From IMG/VR virus record IMGVR_UViG_3300032236_001082, positions 1 to 64,000 of that record: a stretch of DNA of 64,000 bases, one strand, 5' to 3'. Source of the DNA: a virus. The notes beneath the pieces were generated by a model that made no database searches, was not told where the DNA came from, and saw only the letters and a list, made by a program, of their open reading frames with translations. The translations under genes and the position numbers were made by a program. Each line of letters starts with the position of its first letter. Position 1 is the stretch's first letter. Shown here piece after piece: positions 47,829 through 55,610 of the stretch.

Positions 47829-47984
47829 TTAAGGCCACAAGTAATAATTAAACAAATCATTACGTATCTGTCTAATCTCATACATGTTAATTATTTCTAA
47901 CAATAAAACTAATCCTGCTATTGAAACAAAAACCCAATTAAGTTTCACTGGATCTTTATGCCAAGGTTTCTTTCTTACTGCCAT
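47829..47984 (-). CDS. Small membrane protein (51 aa)
   Basis: TAATG overlap with the upstream gene. Basic N-terminus (MAVRKKPWHKDP), one helix (WVFVSIAGLVLLLEI), short tail. Unknown function. Confidence 0.6.
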   Translation of the reverse strand: MAVRKKPWHKDPVKLNWVFVSIAGLVLLLEIINMYEIRQIRNDLFNYYLWP

Positions 47985-48211
47985 TACTTTAAATCAATCT
48001 TTGGAGCACTAGCAAGTTTAGCTGTATCCATTAATGAATTAATGTAATACATGTAACGTTCTACAATAAAGATTACTTCATCTAATACTTCATTAGATAT
48101 TTCTTCTGTTACGTTTTCTATCTTACCGTCAATTGCACGTTGCTCAACAACATCACGTGCTACGTTATAAACTACTTCGTTTAAATCATTTGGGCTTACT
48201 GGGATTTCCAT
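47984..48211 (-). CDS. Hypothetical helical protein (75 aa)
   Basis: MEIPVSPNDLNEVVYNVARD then a long helix (SNEVLDEVIFIVERYMYYI). No family recognised. Confidence 0.65.
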   Translation of the reverse strand: MEIPVSPNDLNEVVYNVARDVVEQRAIDGKIENVTEEISNEVLDEVIFIVERYMYYINSLMDTAKLASAPKIDLK

Positions 48212-48346
48212 TTATTCCTTGTCCAATTCTTCTCTTATTTTTCTTCTTAACAGATGCAGTGTGTATGGGGCATCATGATCATTTTCTTTTAAAAAGTCAG
48301 ATATCTCTTGATATACATTCTTTTTAATAATATCTACTGCTCCCAA
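48212..48346 (-). CDS. Possible small helical protein (44 aa)
   Basis: An open frame (IIKKNVYQEISDFLKEN, LRRKIREELDKE) with protein-like composition fills the gap, but the only usable start is a TTG at 48346 inside the preceding gene. Listed with low certainty. Confidence 0.4.
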   Translation of the reverse strand: MGAVDIIKKNVYQEISDFLKENDHDAPYTLHLLRRKIREELDKE

Positions 48347-48702
48347 TATGCAACACCATTCTCATCACGATCATCCCAGCCTGGTCCTGTCATGCCCTCT
48401 AAGGCACCTTCTACCAAGCTTTTGATCTGCCTTGCCCTGCGTTCTTCCTTAACCATTTGAAGGGTTTCAAAGTAACCAGCCCCATCTACGATGTTATCTC
48501 TTTTAGGGCGGTTGACTTCACGACTAATCTTTAACCCAACCATACATAAAGCAACATTTTCTGGAGTTACTTCTATGCCTAAAATAGCTGACCAAATCTG
48601 TGCCGTGCGAGAAAAATCTTCAAAAGGGTGACCGTAGTTTTCTCCACGTTCGCCATGGACAATTCTCTGAGCCTCTTCTAAAATTGATTCTTTATTAGCC
48701 AT
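48334..48702 (-). CDS. DUF6378 phage protein
   Basis: 122 residues. ILEEAQRIVHGERGENYGHP, TPENVALCMVGLKISREVNR and DNIVDGAGYFETL are strongly conserved blocks of DUF6378, which is very common in phages of Gram-positive hosts. Histidine- and acid-rich, it may be a metal-dependent enzyme of the HD or MazG type, but no activity is established. Confidence 0.88.
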   Translation of the reverse strand: MANKESILEEAQRIVHGERGENYGHPFEDFSRTAQIWSAILGIEVTPENVALCMVGLKISREVNRPKRDNIVDGAGYFETLQMVKEERRARQIKSLVEGALEGMTGPGWDDRDENGVAYWEQ

Positions 48703-48889
48703 TTAAATATGCCTTTAAATATCCTTCTCCTGCATTTGGTCTTGTCTTAAGATTTAAATCTTTTCCGTATTTAAACATAAGTCTTGAAACGTAAGCTAGA
48801 TTCTCCATCTTTCTATGCTTTCTTTCTAAATTCTTTCTTGTACGTCTATGTCCTACACGCTGTGCTTTTGCACCTAAACCCTTATGCAT
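48695..48889 (-). CDS. Small basic protein (64 aa)
   Basis: Start at ATG 48889, eight bases after GAGGA inside the end of the GroES gene. Very basic (AQRVGHRRTRKNLERKHRK), a likely RNA- or DNA-binding helix. Unknown function. Confidence 0.65.
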   Translation of the reverse strand: MHKGLGAKAQRVGHRRTRKNLERKHRKMENLAYVSRLMFKYGKDLNLKTRPNAGEGYLKAYLNG

Positions 48890-49196
48890 TGTTATCCTCA
48901 TATCCAAATAGAACTGCGCTGTTTACAAAGTAAAACTTATCTCCCGACGCATCTTTGATTTCTGTAGCATGGTTTGGAGAGTAGTATACTACCATACCAG
49001 CTTCAATTGTGTCAACTGGGTAAAGCTGTCCATTAAATGAACTAACTTCACCTGGACCAACTTTAATTACTGTTCCTCGCTTTAGATCCTGCTCAGTGGC
49101 AGTTGCTGTTAGAACCAATCCTGAAGCGGTCTTTGATTCTGTTGTTTCAATTTCTTTAACAAGCAATAGCTTGCCTAAAGGGTTTAAATTAGTCAT
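48882..49196 (-). CDS. GroES-like co-chaperonin
   Basis: 104 residues. NPLGKLLLVKEIETTESKT, the GLVL beta strand of the mobile loop, then RGTVIKVGPGEVSSFNGQ, MVVYYSPNHATEI and FVNSAVLFGYE follow the GroES fold. No GroEL is in the window, so it should work with host GroEL, as T4 gp31 does for capsid folding. Confidence 0.85.
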   Translation of the reverse strand: MTNLNPLGKLLLVKEIETTESKTASGLVLTATATEQDLKRGTVIKVGPGEVSSFNGQLYPVDTIEAGMVVYYSPNHATEIKDASGDKFYFVNSAVLFGYEDNNA

Positions 49197-49398
49197 TTTC
49201 CATATCCATTTCTATATAATCTGGGCTATCTATCGGTGTGCCTATGGTGTATTTTGTATCACAATTATAGCATTTACCATTAATTCCGTACATTCCAATT
49301 TCATAATCTTGTGGGTCAACCACAATCCAAGTTACAAATCTGCCAGAGCTACAATTAGGACATACTGGAGATGGTATGCCAGTATAATCTATACTCAT
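49189..49398 (-). CDS. Zinc-ribbon protein (69 aa)
   Basis: CPNCSSGRF and CYNCDTKYT flank a strand-rich centre (TWIVVDPQDYEIGMYG). Resembles transcription-factor-like ribbons, no family named. Overlaps GroES by eight bases. Confidence 0.7.
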   Translation of the reverse strand: MSIDYTGIPSPVCPNCSSGRFVTWIVVDPQDYEIGMYGINGKCYNCDTKYTIGTPIDSPDYIEMDMEND

Positions 49399-49574
49399 CC
49401 TAAGTAAATTACTCTAGCGACGGTCATGCAAGGATCCCCGCCGTCTTCCCATTCTTTAACTTCTTCTTCTGTCATTACATCATAACCACCGTCATGTGTT
49501 TGACAAAATGGATTACTTACATAACCCTTATTAACACCTTCGTTAAACCAATCCCAAAACTCTGTATCTGACAT
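49395..49574 (-). CDS. Small conserved phage protein (59 aa)
   Basis: MSDTEFWDWFNEGVNKGYVS, PFCQTHDG and MTEEEVKEWEDGGDPCM match a recurrent actinophage mini-protein (FC.THDG...EEGGDPC). Cys and His could bind metal. Overlaps both neighbours. Confidence 0.75.
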   Translation of the reverse strand: MSDTEFWDWFNEGVNKGYVSNPFCQTHDGGYDVMTEEEVKEWEDGGDPCMTVARVIYLG

Positions 49575-50128
49575 TATTTGCTCCTCGCAGCCTTATTTGC
49601 TTTTTGCTGTCTTACAATTTGAAAAGGTCCAGATGTATAAATATCATTGTTAGCAGCAATCTCTAGTGCTTTTTCTACAGAAACACCAGCGTACAACGCA
49701 CCAATAGCGAATTGTGAACCATTGCCCACACCATATATGCCGTCGCTATTCAGCAAAACACTAAAATCGTTTCCGATATCAAACACTTCTCCGTTGTATG
49801 CAAACAACATGCTGAAACCAGAATCTTTATCTTCATTATCTTTCTTCCAACCATTTTCTTCTAACGCTTCTCTCATGGCTGGAATAAACTTTACAATCAT
49901 GAACTTGTAAAGGTCTTCACGTTCTTTAGCTGTAGGAACTGGGGGAACAAAGATATGCTGAAGGATATCGCATGGAGTAGAGTCACCACTACCAGCTATC
50001 AACCAGCCGTTATTCTTCGTAATCTTTTCCATTTGCGGATGCTTATTTGGTCTTGATCCATCAGAAACCTGAGAGTCAGCACCCATTGTAACGTTTCCGT
50101 TTTTTACTACCGCTACGATTGTTGTCAT
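49574..50128 (-). CDS. HslV/proteasome-beta-like Ntn hydrolase
   Basis: 184 residues. MTTIVAVVKNGNVTMGADSQ closely parallels the HslV start (MTTIVSVRRNG), with Thr2 as the nucleophile after Met removal. MEKITKNNGWLIAGSGD supplies the catalytic Lys; SDGIYGVGNGSQFAIGALYA and IAANNDIYTSGPFQIV complete the fold. No HslU-like ATPase is visible. It could degrade host proteins, or be a phage relative that has changed function. Confidence 0.85.
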   Translation of the reverse strand: MTTIVAVVKNGNVTMGADSQVSDGSRPNKHPQMEKITKNNGWLIAGSGDSTPCDILQHIFVPPVPTAKEREDLYKFMIVKFIPAMREALEENGWKKDNEDKDSGFSMLFAYNGEVFDIGNDFSVLLNSDGIYGVGNGSQFAIGALYAGVSVEKALEIAANNDIYTSGPFQIVRQQKANKAARSK

Positions 50129-50421
50129 CCGTTTACCTGCTTTAAGATTTCATCTGATAACTTTGCTGTGATCTTGTCACCTAGCAGACCATCGTTTATC
50201 TTATAAACTTGGGGAATGCTTTTAATGTTGTATTGGTTTAAGTACTCAGCACCAATCTTATCAACATCAACAAAAAAGTATTCACGTGACTCGTCTTGCA
50301 TAGCAGCTTTTGCCATTTGAGGCTTTAACTGCTTGCATGGACCGCACCATTCAGCACTAAAGTAAACAACAGCATCCTTTGCTGCAATTACTTCTTCCAT
50401 ATCATTAGTTATCTTAATCAT
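50125..50421 (-). CDS. Thioredoxin
   Basis: 98 residues. C26 and C29 in SAEWCGPCKQLKPQM form the redox pair, and YNIKSIPQVYKI contains the cis-Pro. A cytoplasmic dithiol reductant; in this phage it could feed the NrdJ reductase or the AhpC peroxidase. Overlaps the protease-like gene by four bases. Confidence 0.92.
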   Translation of the reverse strand: MIKITNDMEEVIAAKDAVVYFSAEWCGPCKQLKPQMAKAAMQDESREYFFVDVDKIGAEYLNQYNIKSIPQVYKINDGLLGDKITAKLSDEILKQVNG

Positions 50422-50429
50422 TTCTGCTC

Positions 50430-50660
50430 CTAAGCAATTAATTCGTTGGCAAGAATTTCGTTGCCAAGATACCTACGTTTAATTATAAATTCTCTAACAG
50501 AGTCTGGGCCCTTTGATCGTGCACAAAGAACTACAACCCAACGTGGCTCTAACTTAAGGTCAATACAAGATTGACACATCAGCGAAGAAACCCCATCAAT
50601 AAGTTCTGACTTCTTAGGGTGTAACTCATTCTTTTGTTTACCGCAGGAATAACATTTCAT
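50430..50660 (-). CDS. Zinc-finger protein (76 aa)
   Basis: KCYSCGKQKNELHP and LMCQSCIDLKLEPRWVVVL follow a recurrent actinophage pattern (CxxC, 25 residues, CxxC). The C-terminus is basic and helical (VREFIIKRRYLG). Function unknown. Confidence 0.75.
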   Translation of the reverse strand: MKCYSCGKQKNELHPKKSELIDGVSSLMCQSCIDLKLEPRWVVVLCARSKGPDSVREFIIKRRYLGNEILANELIA

Positions 50661-50830
50661 TCCTCTTCCTCCAAATCATCATAAAGCAATTCGTAATCAT
50701 CCTTTTCAACAATCACGTCGTACATAACTCCACCGTACATATATCTAACTCTAGAAGCATAAGCTCCTTCTGAAACAAGTTCAGCAAAAATGCCTTCTTT
50801 AATTAAAAGGACTTTTCGGTGCAGGGACAT
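50657..50830 (-). CDS. Hypothetical small protein (57 aa)
   Basis: MSLHRKVLLIKEGIFAELV, ASRVRYMYGGVMYDVIVE and an acidic tail (DDLEEEE). Small beta-barrel-like pattern. ATG 50830; its start overlaps the previous gene end by 32 bases. Confidence 0.65.
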   Translation of the reverse strand: MSLHRKVLLIKEGIFAELVSEGAYASRVRYMYGGVMYDVIVEKDDYELLYDDLEEEE

Positions 50831-51068
50831 ATTTTATTCCTTCTATTTCACATCGAACCCCAAAGGATTCTATCAACTGTCTACAAAGTAACAAGTACTC
50901 CATGATATCTGCTCTCTTATCAATTTCGTATTGCATTATGTTTTCTTCGTATACAGTCAAAGCTAGATAGTTTGGACGTGCTCTTACGTCCATCTTAAGA
51001 TCCTTTACTGGCATCTTAACGTTTCGTATGGCTTTTGCCATAGCTACATTATAAAATATTTTTTCCAT
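50799..51068 (-). CDS. Hypothetical protein (89 aa)
   Basis: Beta then helix (RARPNYLALTVYEENIMQYE, RADIMEYLLLCRQLIESFG), ending KYVPAPKSP. Starts inside the WhiB gene. No family recognised; the start could also be the ATG at 51041. Confidence 0.6.
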   Translation of the reverse strand: MEKIFYNVAMAKAIRNVKMPVKDLKMDVRARPNYLALTVYEENIMQYEIDKRADIMEYLLLCRQLIESFGVRCEIEGIKYVPAPKSPFN

Positions 51069-51369
51069 GGATTTTCTTTAAAGTATTCCAAGTTTCTGCG
51101 CTTTTGTGCAAATTGTTTTGCTTATCTATGCGCCCTAGATCCATGAAGATTCCTCCACGTACACCAAATTCTTTATTAGCAACGCCTTCTTTATAGCATT
51201 GCTTAATAACTGGACAACTCAAACAAACTTCGTCTGCAGTTTGTGCCATGATCTTATCGTTTTCGTAATCATCATAAAACCAATTGATGTTCATCCCAGC
51301 ACATGCTGCTAGGTGGTACCACTTTAGATCTTCCGCATCAATTCCTAATGACTTAAGTATATTTGACAT
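51049..51369 (-). CDS. WhiB-family iron-sulfur regulator
   Basis: 106 residues. Four cysteines, C23 (AACAGMN), C49 and C52 (CLSCPV) and C58, bind the [4Fe-4S] cluster. The GVWGG turn of the family reads GVRGG (69-73). WhiB proteins occur only in actinobacteria and their phages, where they bind the primary sigma factor and change transcription or block superinfection. No basic C-terminal tail of the usual kind follows, but HKSAETWNTLKKIHGKN is mildly basic. Confidence 0.9.
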   Translation of the reverse strand: MSNILKSLGIDAEDLKWYHLAACAGMNINWFYDDYENDKIMAQTADEVCLSCPVIKQCYKEGVANKEFGVRGGIFMDLGRIDKQNNLHKSAETWNTLKKIHGKNIL

Positions 51370-51586
51370 ATTTTGATGGAATTAACCATGTACCCTTGTC
51401 TGTTAGAGGGTAATTATTTGCATATCCCCAACGATTATTTTTAAACATGCCATTTGTTTGGCTAAAACCATTATGACCTGGGGACCACTTTACAATTGTG
51501 TAACCGTCCCAATAGAACCCAGCCTTTTTGTTATCTTCAACAAACTTGTGGGCCTGGTTGTAGTTTAGTTCTTCTACGTTTTTCAT
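51353..51586 (-). CDS. Hypothetical Trp/Tyr-rich protein (77 aa)
   Basis: FYWDGYTIVKWSPGHNGF, MFKNNRWGYANNYPL and GTWLIPSKYV suggest a small aromatic beta fold. No family recognised. Overlaps whiB by 17 bases. Confidence 0.65.
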   Translation of the reverse strand: MKNVEELNYNQAHKFVEDNKKAGFYWDGYTIVKWSPGHNGFSQTNGMFKNNRWGYANNYPLTDKGTWLIPSKYVKYT

Positions 51587-51705
51587 ATTTGTCTTGGCAA
51601 CTTGCTTTCTTTTTGTGTTTTCTGTTCTTTTAAAAGATTCTTAATTTCTTCTAAAAGGCTTACTATCTGAGTAAGCTGGTCTTCTATTATAACATTTTTA
51701 TTCAT
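51583..51705 (-). CDS. Small coiled-coil protein (40 aa)
   Basis: VIIEDQLTQIVSLLEEIKNL is an ideal heptad helix, then a basic end. ATGA overlap with the next gene. Confidence 0.55.
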   Translation of the reverse strand: MNKNVIIEDQLTQIVSLLEEIKNLLKEQKTQKESKLPRQI

Positions 51706-51711
51706 TATCTG

Positions 51712-52083
51712 TCAAGCACTTTCCACTATACGGGTGGGAATCCCATATTCTTTTAATATTTTAATAAAGGATTTAGTCCTGTTGCACCCAGTAGAAAATA
51801 CAATTGCATATTCTAAACCAGAATCCATAACTGCCATATCATTAACAACAGGAGCTTTTCCCCTGTGCAATTCTTCTTTTAATTTAAAATTCTTTTGCCT
51901 TAAAAATCTTTCGGTCTTGCCAACGTATTCAGTTACCATATTTTCGGCACCCTTAAGACCAGTATGTACTAATAGGATATTGTCATGTCCAACATCATGT
52001 GCTTCTTGAATGAACACAGTCATGTTACGCATAAGATCTGGATAGTCTACCCAGTCCTTACTACCAAATACTCCTACCTTCAT
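51712..52083 (-). CDS. SLOG/DUF2493-like Rossmann protein
   Basis: 123 residues. MKVGVFGSKDWVDYPDLMR followed by ILLVHTGLKGAENMVTEY and YAIVFSTGCNRTKSFIKI follows the YspA/DUF2493 branch of the SLOG superfamily (strand-GSRdW, then H-x-G-x-x-GAD with changes). These proteins bind nucleotides or NAD-derived signals and appear in phages as well as in defence systems. First gene of a minus-strand unit before a terminator. Confidence 0.7.
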   Translation of the reverse strand: MKVGVFGSKDWVDYPDLMRNMTVFIQEAHDVGHDNILLVHTGLKGAENMVTEYVGKTERFLRQKNFKLKEELHRGKAPVVNDMAVMDSGLEYAIVFSTGCNRTKSFIKILKEYGIPTRIVESA

Positions 52084-52101
52084 TTTTTCTCCCTAGAAAT
52101 G

Positions 52102-52131
52102 GGACAGCGGAGGTTTTAATCCCCGCTGTCC
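52102..52131 (-). terminator. Intrinsic terminator
   Basis: GGACAGCGG/CCGCTGTCC perfect stem with a 12-base AT-rich loop, downstream of the 52149 gene. Confidence 0.8.
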
Positions 52132-52148
52132 TATACTTTATAATAAGA

Positions 52149-52904
52149 TTAAAGCTTACCGTGAATTCTTGGTGCGAATGCTCCGCCCCAAACTGATTTC
52201 TTCATCTCTTTTTCTTCTTTTGCTTCGTCTTCTTTAGACTCTGAAGCTTCTTCTTCTGCTGATTCCTTTTCATCTGCTGCTTTAGCGATGCTATCGAAAC
52301 CTGCTGCTTCGTGATCTGGAGCTGTCTCTGCTGATACTACTGGAGCACCATCTACAGTCTTTTCCATAGGCATAGATTGACCACAATGTGGGCACTTCTC
52401 TGCTGCTGCTTTAGACATTCCTGAACACTCGCAAAGTGTCATAGACTTACCGCAATCTGGGCAGTCTGCTGCTTTCTCTATAGGCTCAGTAGTTTCTCCC
52501 TTTGAAGGAGCTTCTTCTGTTGTGTTTGCAGTAGTTCCAACTGTTGTGTGTGGAATCTCTGCTGACTTTGTGATAGCAATTGCACTCTGTGCATCTGGCT
52601 CAGTTGTTGCTGTACCAGGGTTTGAATAAGAATTTTCTGTTGTTGTTGATGTATTAACATCTAATGTTTTTTCTGTCATTTTTTTTTCACCACCGTTCGT
52701 AAATAAATTTGAATCAAACATTGATGCAATATCCTTATTTTCTGATACCACATGTTGTTTGACATAGTGTTCTAAGTGATTATCGCTAATCTCTTCGTGC
52801 TGACTACTAGATGAGGAAAATGGAGAAACAACGCCAGGATCTGGCTTCCACGACTTTAAAATTTCTGCAGTTAATTTTACTACTTTATCGTAGACGTTCT
52901 CCAT
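52149..52904 (-). CDS. Acidic, zinc-ribbon, scaffold-like protein
   Basis: 251 residues. Low-complexity Thr/Ser/Glu-rich, with CPDCGKSMTLCECSG and CPHCGQSM ribbons at 150-185 and a Glu/Lys-rich helix at 215-240. The extreme C-terminus, KKSVWGGAFAPRIHGKL, shares W-x-G-x-F with the ends of the scaffold (FDWQGSFLG) and of the 59.8 kb protein (KKSIWDGVFVP). An internal ATG at 52679 has a GGTGGTGA site like that of the capsid gene. I infer a virion-assembly or internal head protein. Confidence 0.65.
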   Translation of the reverse strand: MENVYDKVVKLTAEILKSWKPDPGVVSPFSSSSSQHEEISDNHLEHYVKQHVVSENKDIASMFDSNLFTNGGEKKMTEKTLDVNTSTTTENSYSNPGTATTEPDAQSAIAITKSAEIPHTTVGTTANTTEEAPSKGETTEPIEKAADCPDCGKSMTLCECSGMSKAAAEKCPHCGQSMPMEKTVDGAPVVSAETAPDHEAAGFDSIAKAADEKESAEEEASESKEDEAKEEKEMKKSVWGGAFAPRIHGKL

Positions 52905-52917
52905 TATTCCCCCTAAA

Positions 52918-53175
52918 TTAGTTAGCTGTTGGGCGTGTTGCGTTGTTTACGCTACCCTGCTCTGTTGACACGATTGGTCCACCAAATGCTGCACCTGTAG
53001 TCATTGACTCGTTTGCACCTGTAAGTGGGCTCTGTACTGAAGCTCCTGACATGATCTTTGGCTCGTGTACTCCAAGATTCGTTACAGCGTGAGCTGCTGC
53101 AGAATTTGGGGATGATGCTGATGTTACCTCTGGAGCTGTTGCTGCCTGAGATGGGGTCTGCTGATTGTTATCCAT
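52918..53175 (-). CDS. Low-complexity protein (85 aa)
   Basis: Ser/Ala/Thr/Asn-rich throughout with no hydrophobic core (SSPNSAAAHAVTNLGVHEP). Strong GGAGGTG site. It looks disordered and could be a virion decoration or linker. Just upstream of the scaffold-like gene. Confidence 0.65.
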   Translation of the reverse strand: MDNNQQTPSQAATAPEVTSASSPNSAAAHAVTNLGVHEPKIMSGASVQSPLTGANESMTTGAAFGGPIVSTEQGSVNNATRPTAN

Positions 53176-53221
53176 ATTTCACCTCCATAGTGATTGTATC
53201 TATATTATAGCGCATTAATGA

Positions 53222-53524
53222 TTAATTTGGGAATGGAAAATCAATGCCATTGGCTTCCATCCATTCTATGCCTTTTTTAGTTGCCCTAAATCCAGCATTT
53301 AAGTTCTCGTCATATTCAATTTCTACAAAGCCCTGCTCGTATAAATTCATTAGGTCAGCGTCAATATCTAGCATAATTTCATCATACAGCTCTGGCATAA
53401 CCTCTTTAAGACGCTCAAGGTCAAATCTAAATATAGCCTCACCGTCTTCTGCCATGCCGTCCCAAATAACGGCACCCTGCTCCTCTAGCCAGCCAATAAT
53501 CTTATCATCGTCTTTATCAACCAT
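53222..53524 (-). CDS. Hypothetical winged-helix-like protein (100 aa)
   Basis: Start at ATG 53524, 13 bases after GGCGG; the open frame extends into the subtilase gene. DIDADLMNLYEQGFVEIEYD, then NAGFRATKKGIEWMEANG follows the pattern of a winged helix with its wing and last helix, as in small transcription regulators. Assignment is by pattern only. Confidence 0.6.
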   Translation of the reverse strand: MVDKDDDKIIGWLEEQGAVIWDGMAEDGEAIFRFDLERLKEVMPELYDEIMLDIDADLMNLYEQGFVEIEYDENLNAGFRATKKGIEWMEANGIDFPFPN

Positions 53525-53528
53525 TTGA

Positions 53529-54413
53529 TTATTGTACCGCCTTTGCCATATTAATAGCAACGACATTTTGCTTTACCATAATGTTGGTATAATTTGTACC
53601 AGTTGATTTAATTAAATCGTACTCTTGGCTATAATTAATATTTTTTGAATTAGCGATCTTTAGCCAATCTGCACCGAATACAGCCACAGAAAGTGAAGTT
53701 CCGTAGTCTGACTTGAATTGGTTATTTGGAATAGCAACTGTCATATTGCCATTAGCTGCGAAGTCCACCTTTGAAGAATAGTTGGCATATAAAGCTAAAC
53801 GCCCCTTGTCATCAATAGCACTAATTGCTAGCACTCCTGGCAAACATGCGGGATTATCAACAGCAGTATAGTTAAATTCATTTCCAGTAGAAACAATTAC
53901 TGGAATGTTACTTGCAATAAGTTTATTAATAGGAGATACGTAACTGGCAGATAGGTTGCAAGAACCAGTACCACCTAATGGCATTACTACCGCTCCAATA
54001 TTATACCTGGCAGTGTTAGCAACTACCCAGTTTAATGATGTGGCAAGCATGTCAGCGTTGCAACCAATGTAGCCATTTGTACCAATTAAAGAAGCACATC
54101 GAAATTCAATAATCTTAACATTAGGATCCGTTTGAGTTGCTGCTGAGGCAACTTCTGTGCCATGGCCCCAAGAAGAATTTGAATACATTGATGGAGTAAC
54201 TGTAGCTGCGCCTGTACCTTCCATAAAGTTCTGCTTGTTTGGACAAGCGTTATAGCCAGATACGCAAACTTCGTAAACAATATTATTTTTAATGGATGAG
54301 TGCTGAATGTCAACACCAGTGTCAATAATCACCATTGTTTTTGATGCAGCAGCGTGAGCTGGGTTAACGATGGCAGCGGAAAATAACGCTAAAATTACAA
54401 TTAGCTTCTTCAT
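53529..54413 (-). CDS. Secreted subtilisin-like serine protease (S8)
   Basis: 294 residues. Signal peptide MKKLIVILALFSAAIVNPAH with cleavage near AHA-A. Catalytic D31 (VIIDTGVDIQHSS), H84 (SSWGHGTEVAS) and S240 (DYGTSLSVAVFG); N178 (STGNEF) fits the oxyanion site. No propeptide is evident. It would be exported by infected host cells or be part of the virion; both are rare in phages. Confidence 0.9.
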   Translation of the reverse strand: MKKLIVILALFSAAIVNPAHAAASKTMVIIDTGVDIQHSSIKNNIVYEVCVSGYNACPNKQNFMEGTGAATVTPSMYSNSSWGHGTEVASAATQTDPNVKIIEFRCASLIGTNGYIGCNADMLATSLNWVVANTARYNIGAVVMPLGGTGSCNLSASYVSPINKLIASNIPVIVSTGNEFNYTAVDNPACLPGVLAISAIDDKGRLALYANYSSKVDFAANGNMTVAIPNNQFKSDYGTSLSVAVFGADWLKIANSKNINYSQEYDLIKSTGTNYTNIMVKQNVVAINMAKAVQ

Positions 54414-54450
54414 TTATATTCTTTCTCTAGTAGTTATAAGGATAATACTA

Positions 54451-55167
54451 TCAGTTAGATAATATGCTGTCAAGCTTATCTATGATGCCATCCATAATTT
54501 TTTCAAATGTTTCTTTATTTGGATGGTCTAACTTAAAACCAGCATATTGAGGATCTAAGCAGTCTCTACATGTGTGGCATTCGTAAGATTCATCAAGCTT
54601 ATCAACACCTAATATATCTTCTATACTAATTGGTTTATCTAAACCTCTTGCTTCACATTCTTGCTGTAAGTATTTAATAAATGCTTTCTGGTACGGTTCC
54701 CGCTCTTCAAATGGCAATAGTGGGCTACCAAATCCTAAGATGTTAGTAAATTGTGGCAAAGGCTCTACAAATATAACCCTATTGTTTTTAAAGTAAGCTA
54801 ACGTTCTGTCTATATAAGTTTTAACTGCCACTTCTGGATTCTTAAATCCTTCTAGCGGTAAGAATTGCTTCACATCAATATAACCAAACCAAGGTACAAC
54901 AACAAACTCTTCATCTTTATATTGCTCTAAACAAGGATAGTTGTTGTCTTCATAATAAGAACCTCGGTACCCAGTCTTACCTCTGTGTCCAGAAAAATAA
55001 ATTTCTGTTGTTCCATAGTCTGGAGTTGTCTTACCCATATGGTTTTGAATACATTTTGAAGTTACTGGTATATCTCCTGGACCAAAGTAACAATCTTCTA
55101 CAATACCAGTAGGCAAAGCATTGCGTAATCGCAATGTGTGGCTATCGCCAATAATTAAGATCTTCAT
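54451..55167 (-). CDS. SGNH/GDSL-like hydrolase
   Basis: 238 residues. Starts MKILIIGDSHTLRLRNAL, the GDS nucleophile motif after strand one. Later, YRGSYYEDNNYPCLEQYKDE and FVEPLPQF precede a C-terminal CHTCRDCLDPQYAGFKLDHP, where H in the last part may be the catalytic base (D-x-x-H) and two cysteine pairs could bind zinc. Substrate unknown; esters on carbohydrates are typical. Confidence 0.75.
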   Translation of the reverse strand: MKILIIGDSHTLRLRNALPTGIVEDCYFGPGDIPVTSKCIQNHMGKTTPDYGTTEIYFSGHRGKTGYRGSYYEDNNYPCLEQYKDEEFVVVPWFGYIDVKQFLPLEGFKNPEVAVKTYIDRTLAYFKNNRVIFVEPLPQFTNILGFGSPLLPFEEREPYQKAFIKYLQQECEARGLDKPISIEDILGVDKLDESYECHTCRDCLDPQYAGFKLDHPNKETFEKIMDGIIDKLDSILSN

Positions 55168-55610
55168 TACATAATTGATTTCTTGATAGTGCTAGAAAGC
55201 TGCCAGTTCCATTTCTGATGCATGGATTCTCTTATTTCTAAATCGCCAGCTATACCAATCTGACCAGCTTCTTCTGCTGCTTTATGTGCTACTCTTAAAT
55301 CATTAATAACTATTTCGTTAGACATCAAAAAGCTTTCAATCTGATCAAGCGGGTTATTCCCAAAATAAAATGAACTAATGTTTCTATTCTCAATAAACTG
55401 CTCTAGCATGTGTGGGGCTGGAGTATTAAGTTTACGTAACATCTCTGAAATATCATCAATAGACTCATAAACATCTTCATAGATTTCCAAGAACTTAGAA
55501 TGCATCTCTGGGAATAGCATGCCCTCTACATTCCAGTGATAGCCGTGAATTTGAAAATAAGCAGTAACTACGTCTGCTTGTAATTTCTTTAATGCCTCTG
55601 TTAATTCCAT
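55167..55610 (-). CDS. Dps/ferritin-like DNA-protection protein
   Basis: 147 residues, four-helix bundle. H25 (YHWNVEG), H37 (PEMHSKF), D52 and E56 (SIDDISEML) match the ferroxidase ligands of Dps proteins in spacing; the Asp normally four residues after H37 is Leu41. Dps oxidises Fe(II) with peroxide and stores it, shielding DNA. Together with AhpC, AhpD and thioredoxin it makes a peroxide-defence set. Confidence 0.85.
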   Translation of the reverse strand: MELTEALKKLQADVVTAYFQIHGYHWNVEGMLFPEMHSKFLEIYEDVYESIDDISEMLRKLNTPAPHMLEQFIENRNISSFYFGNNPLDQIESFLMSNEIVINDLRVAHKAAEEAGQIGIAGDLEIRESMHQKWNWQLSSTIKKSIM

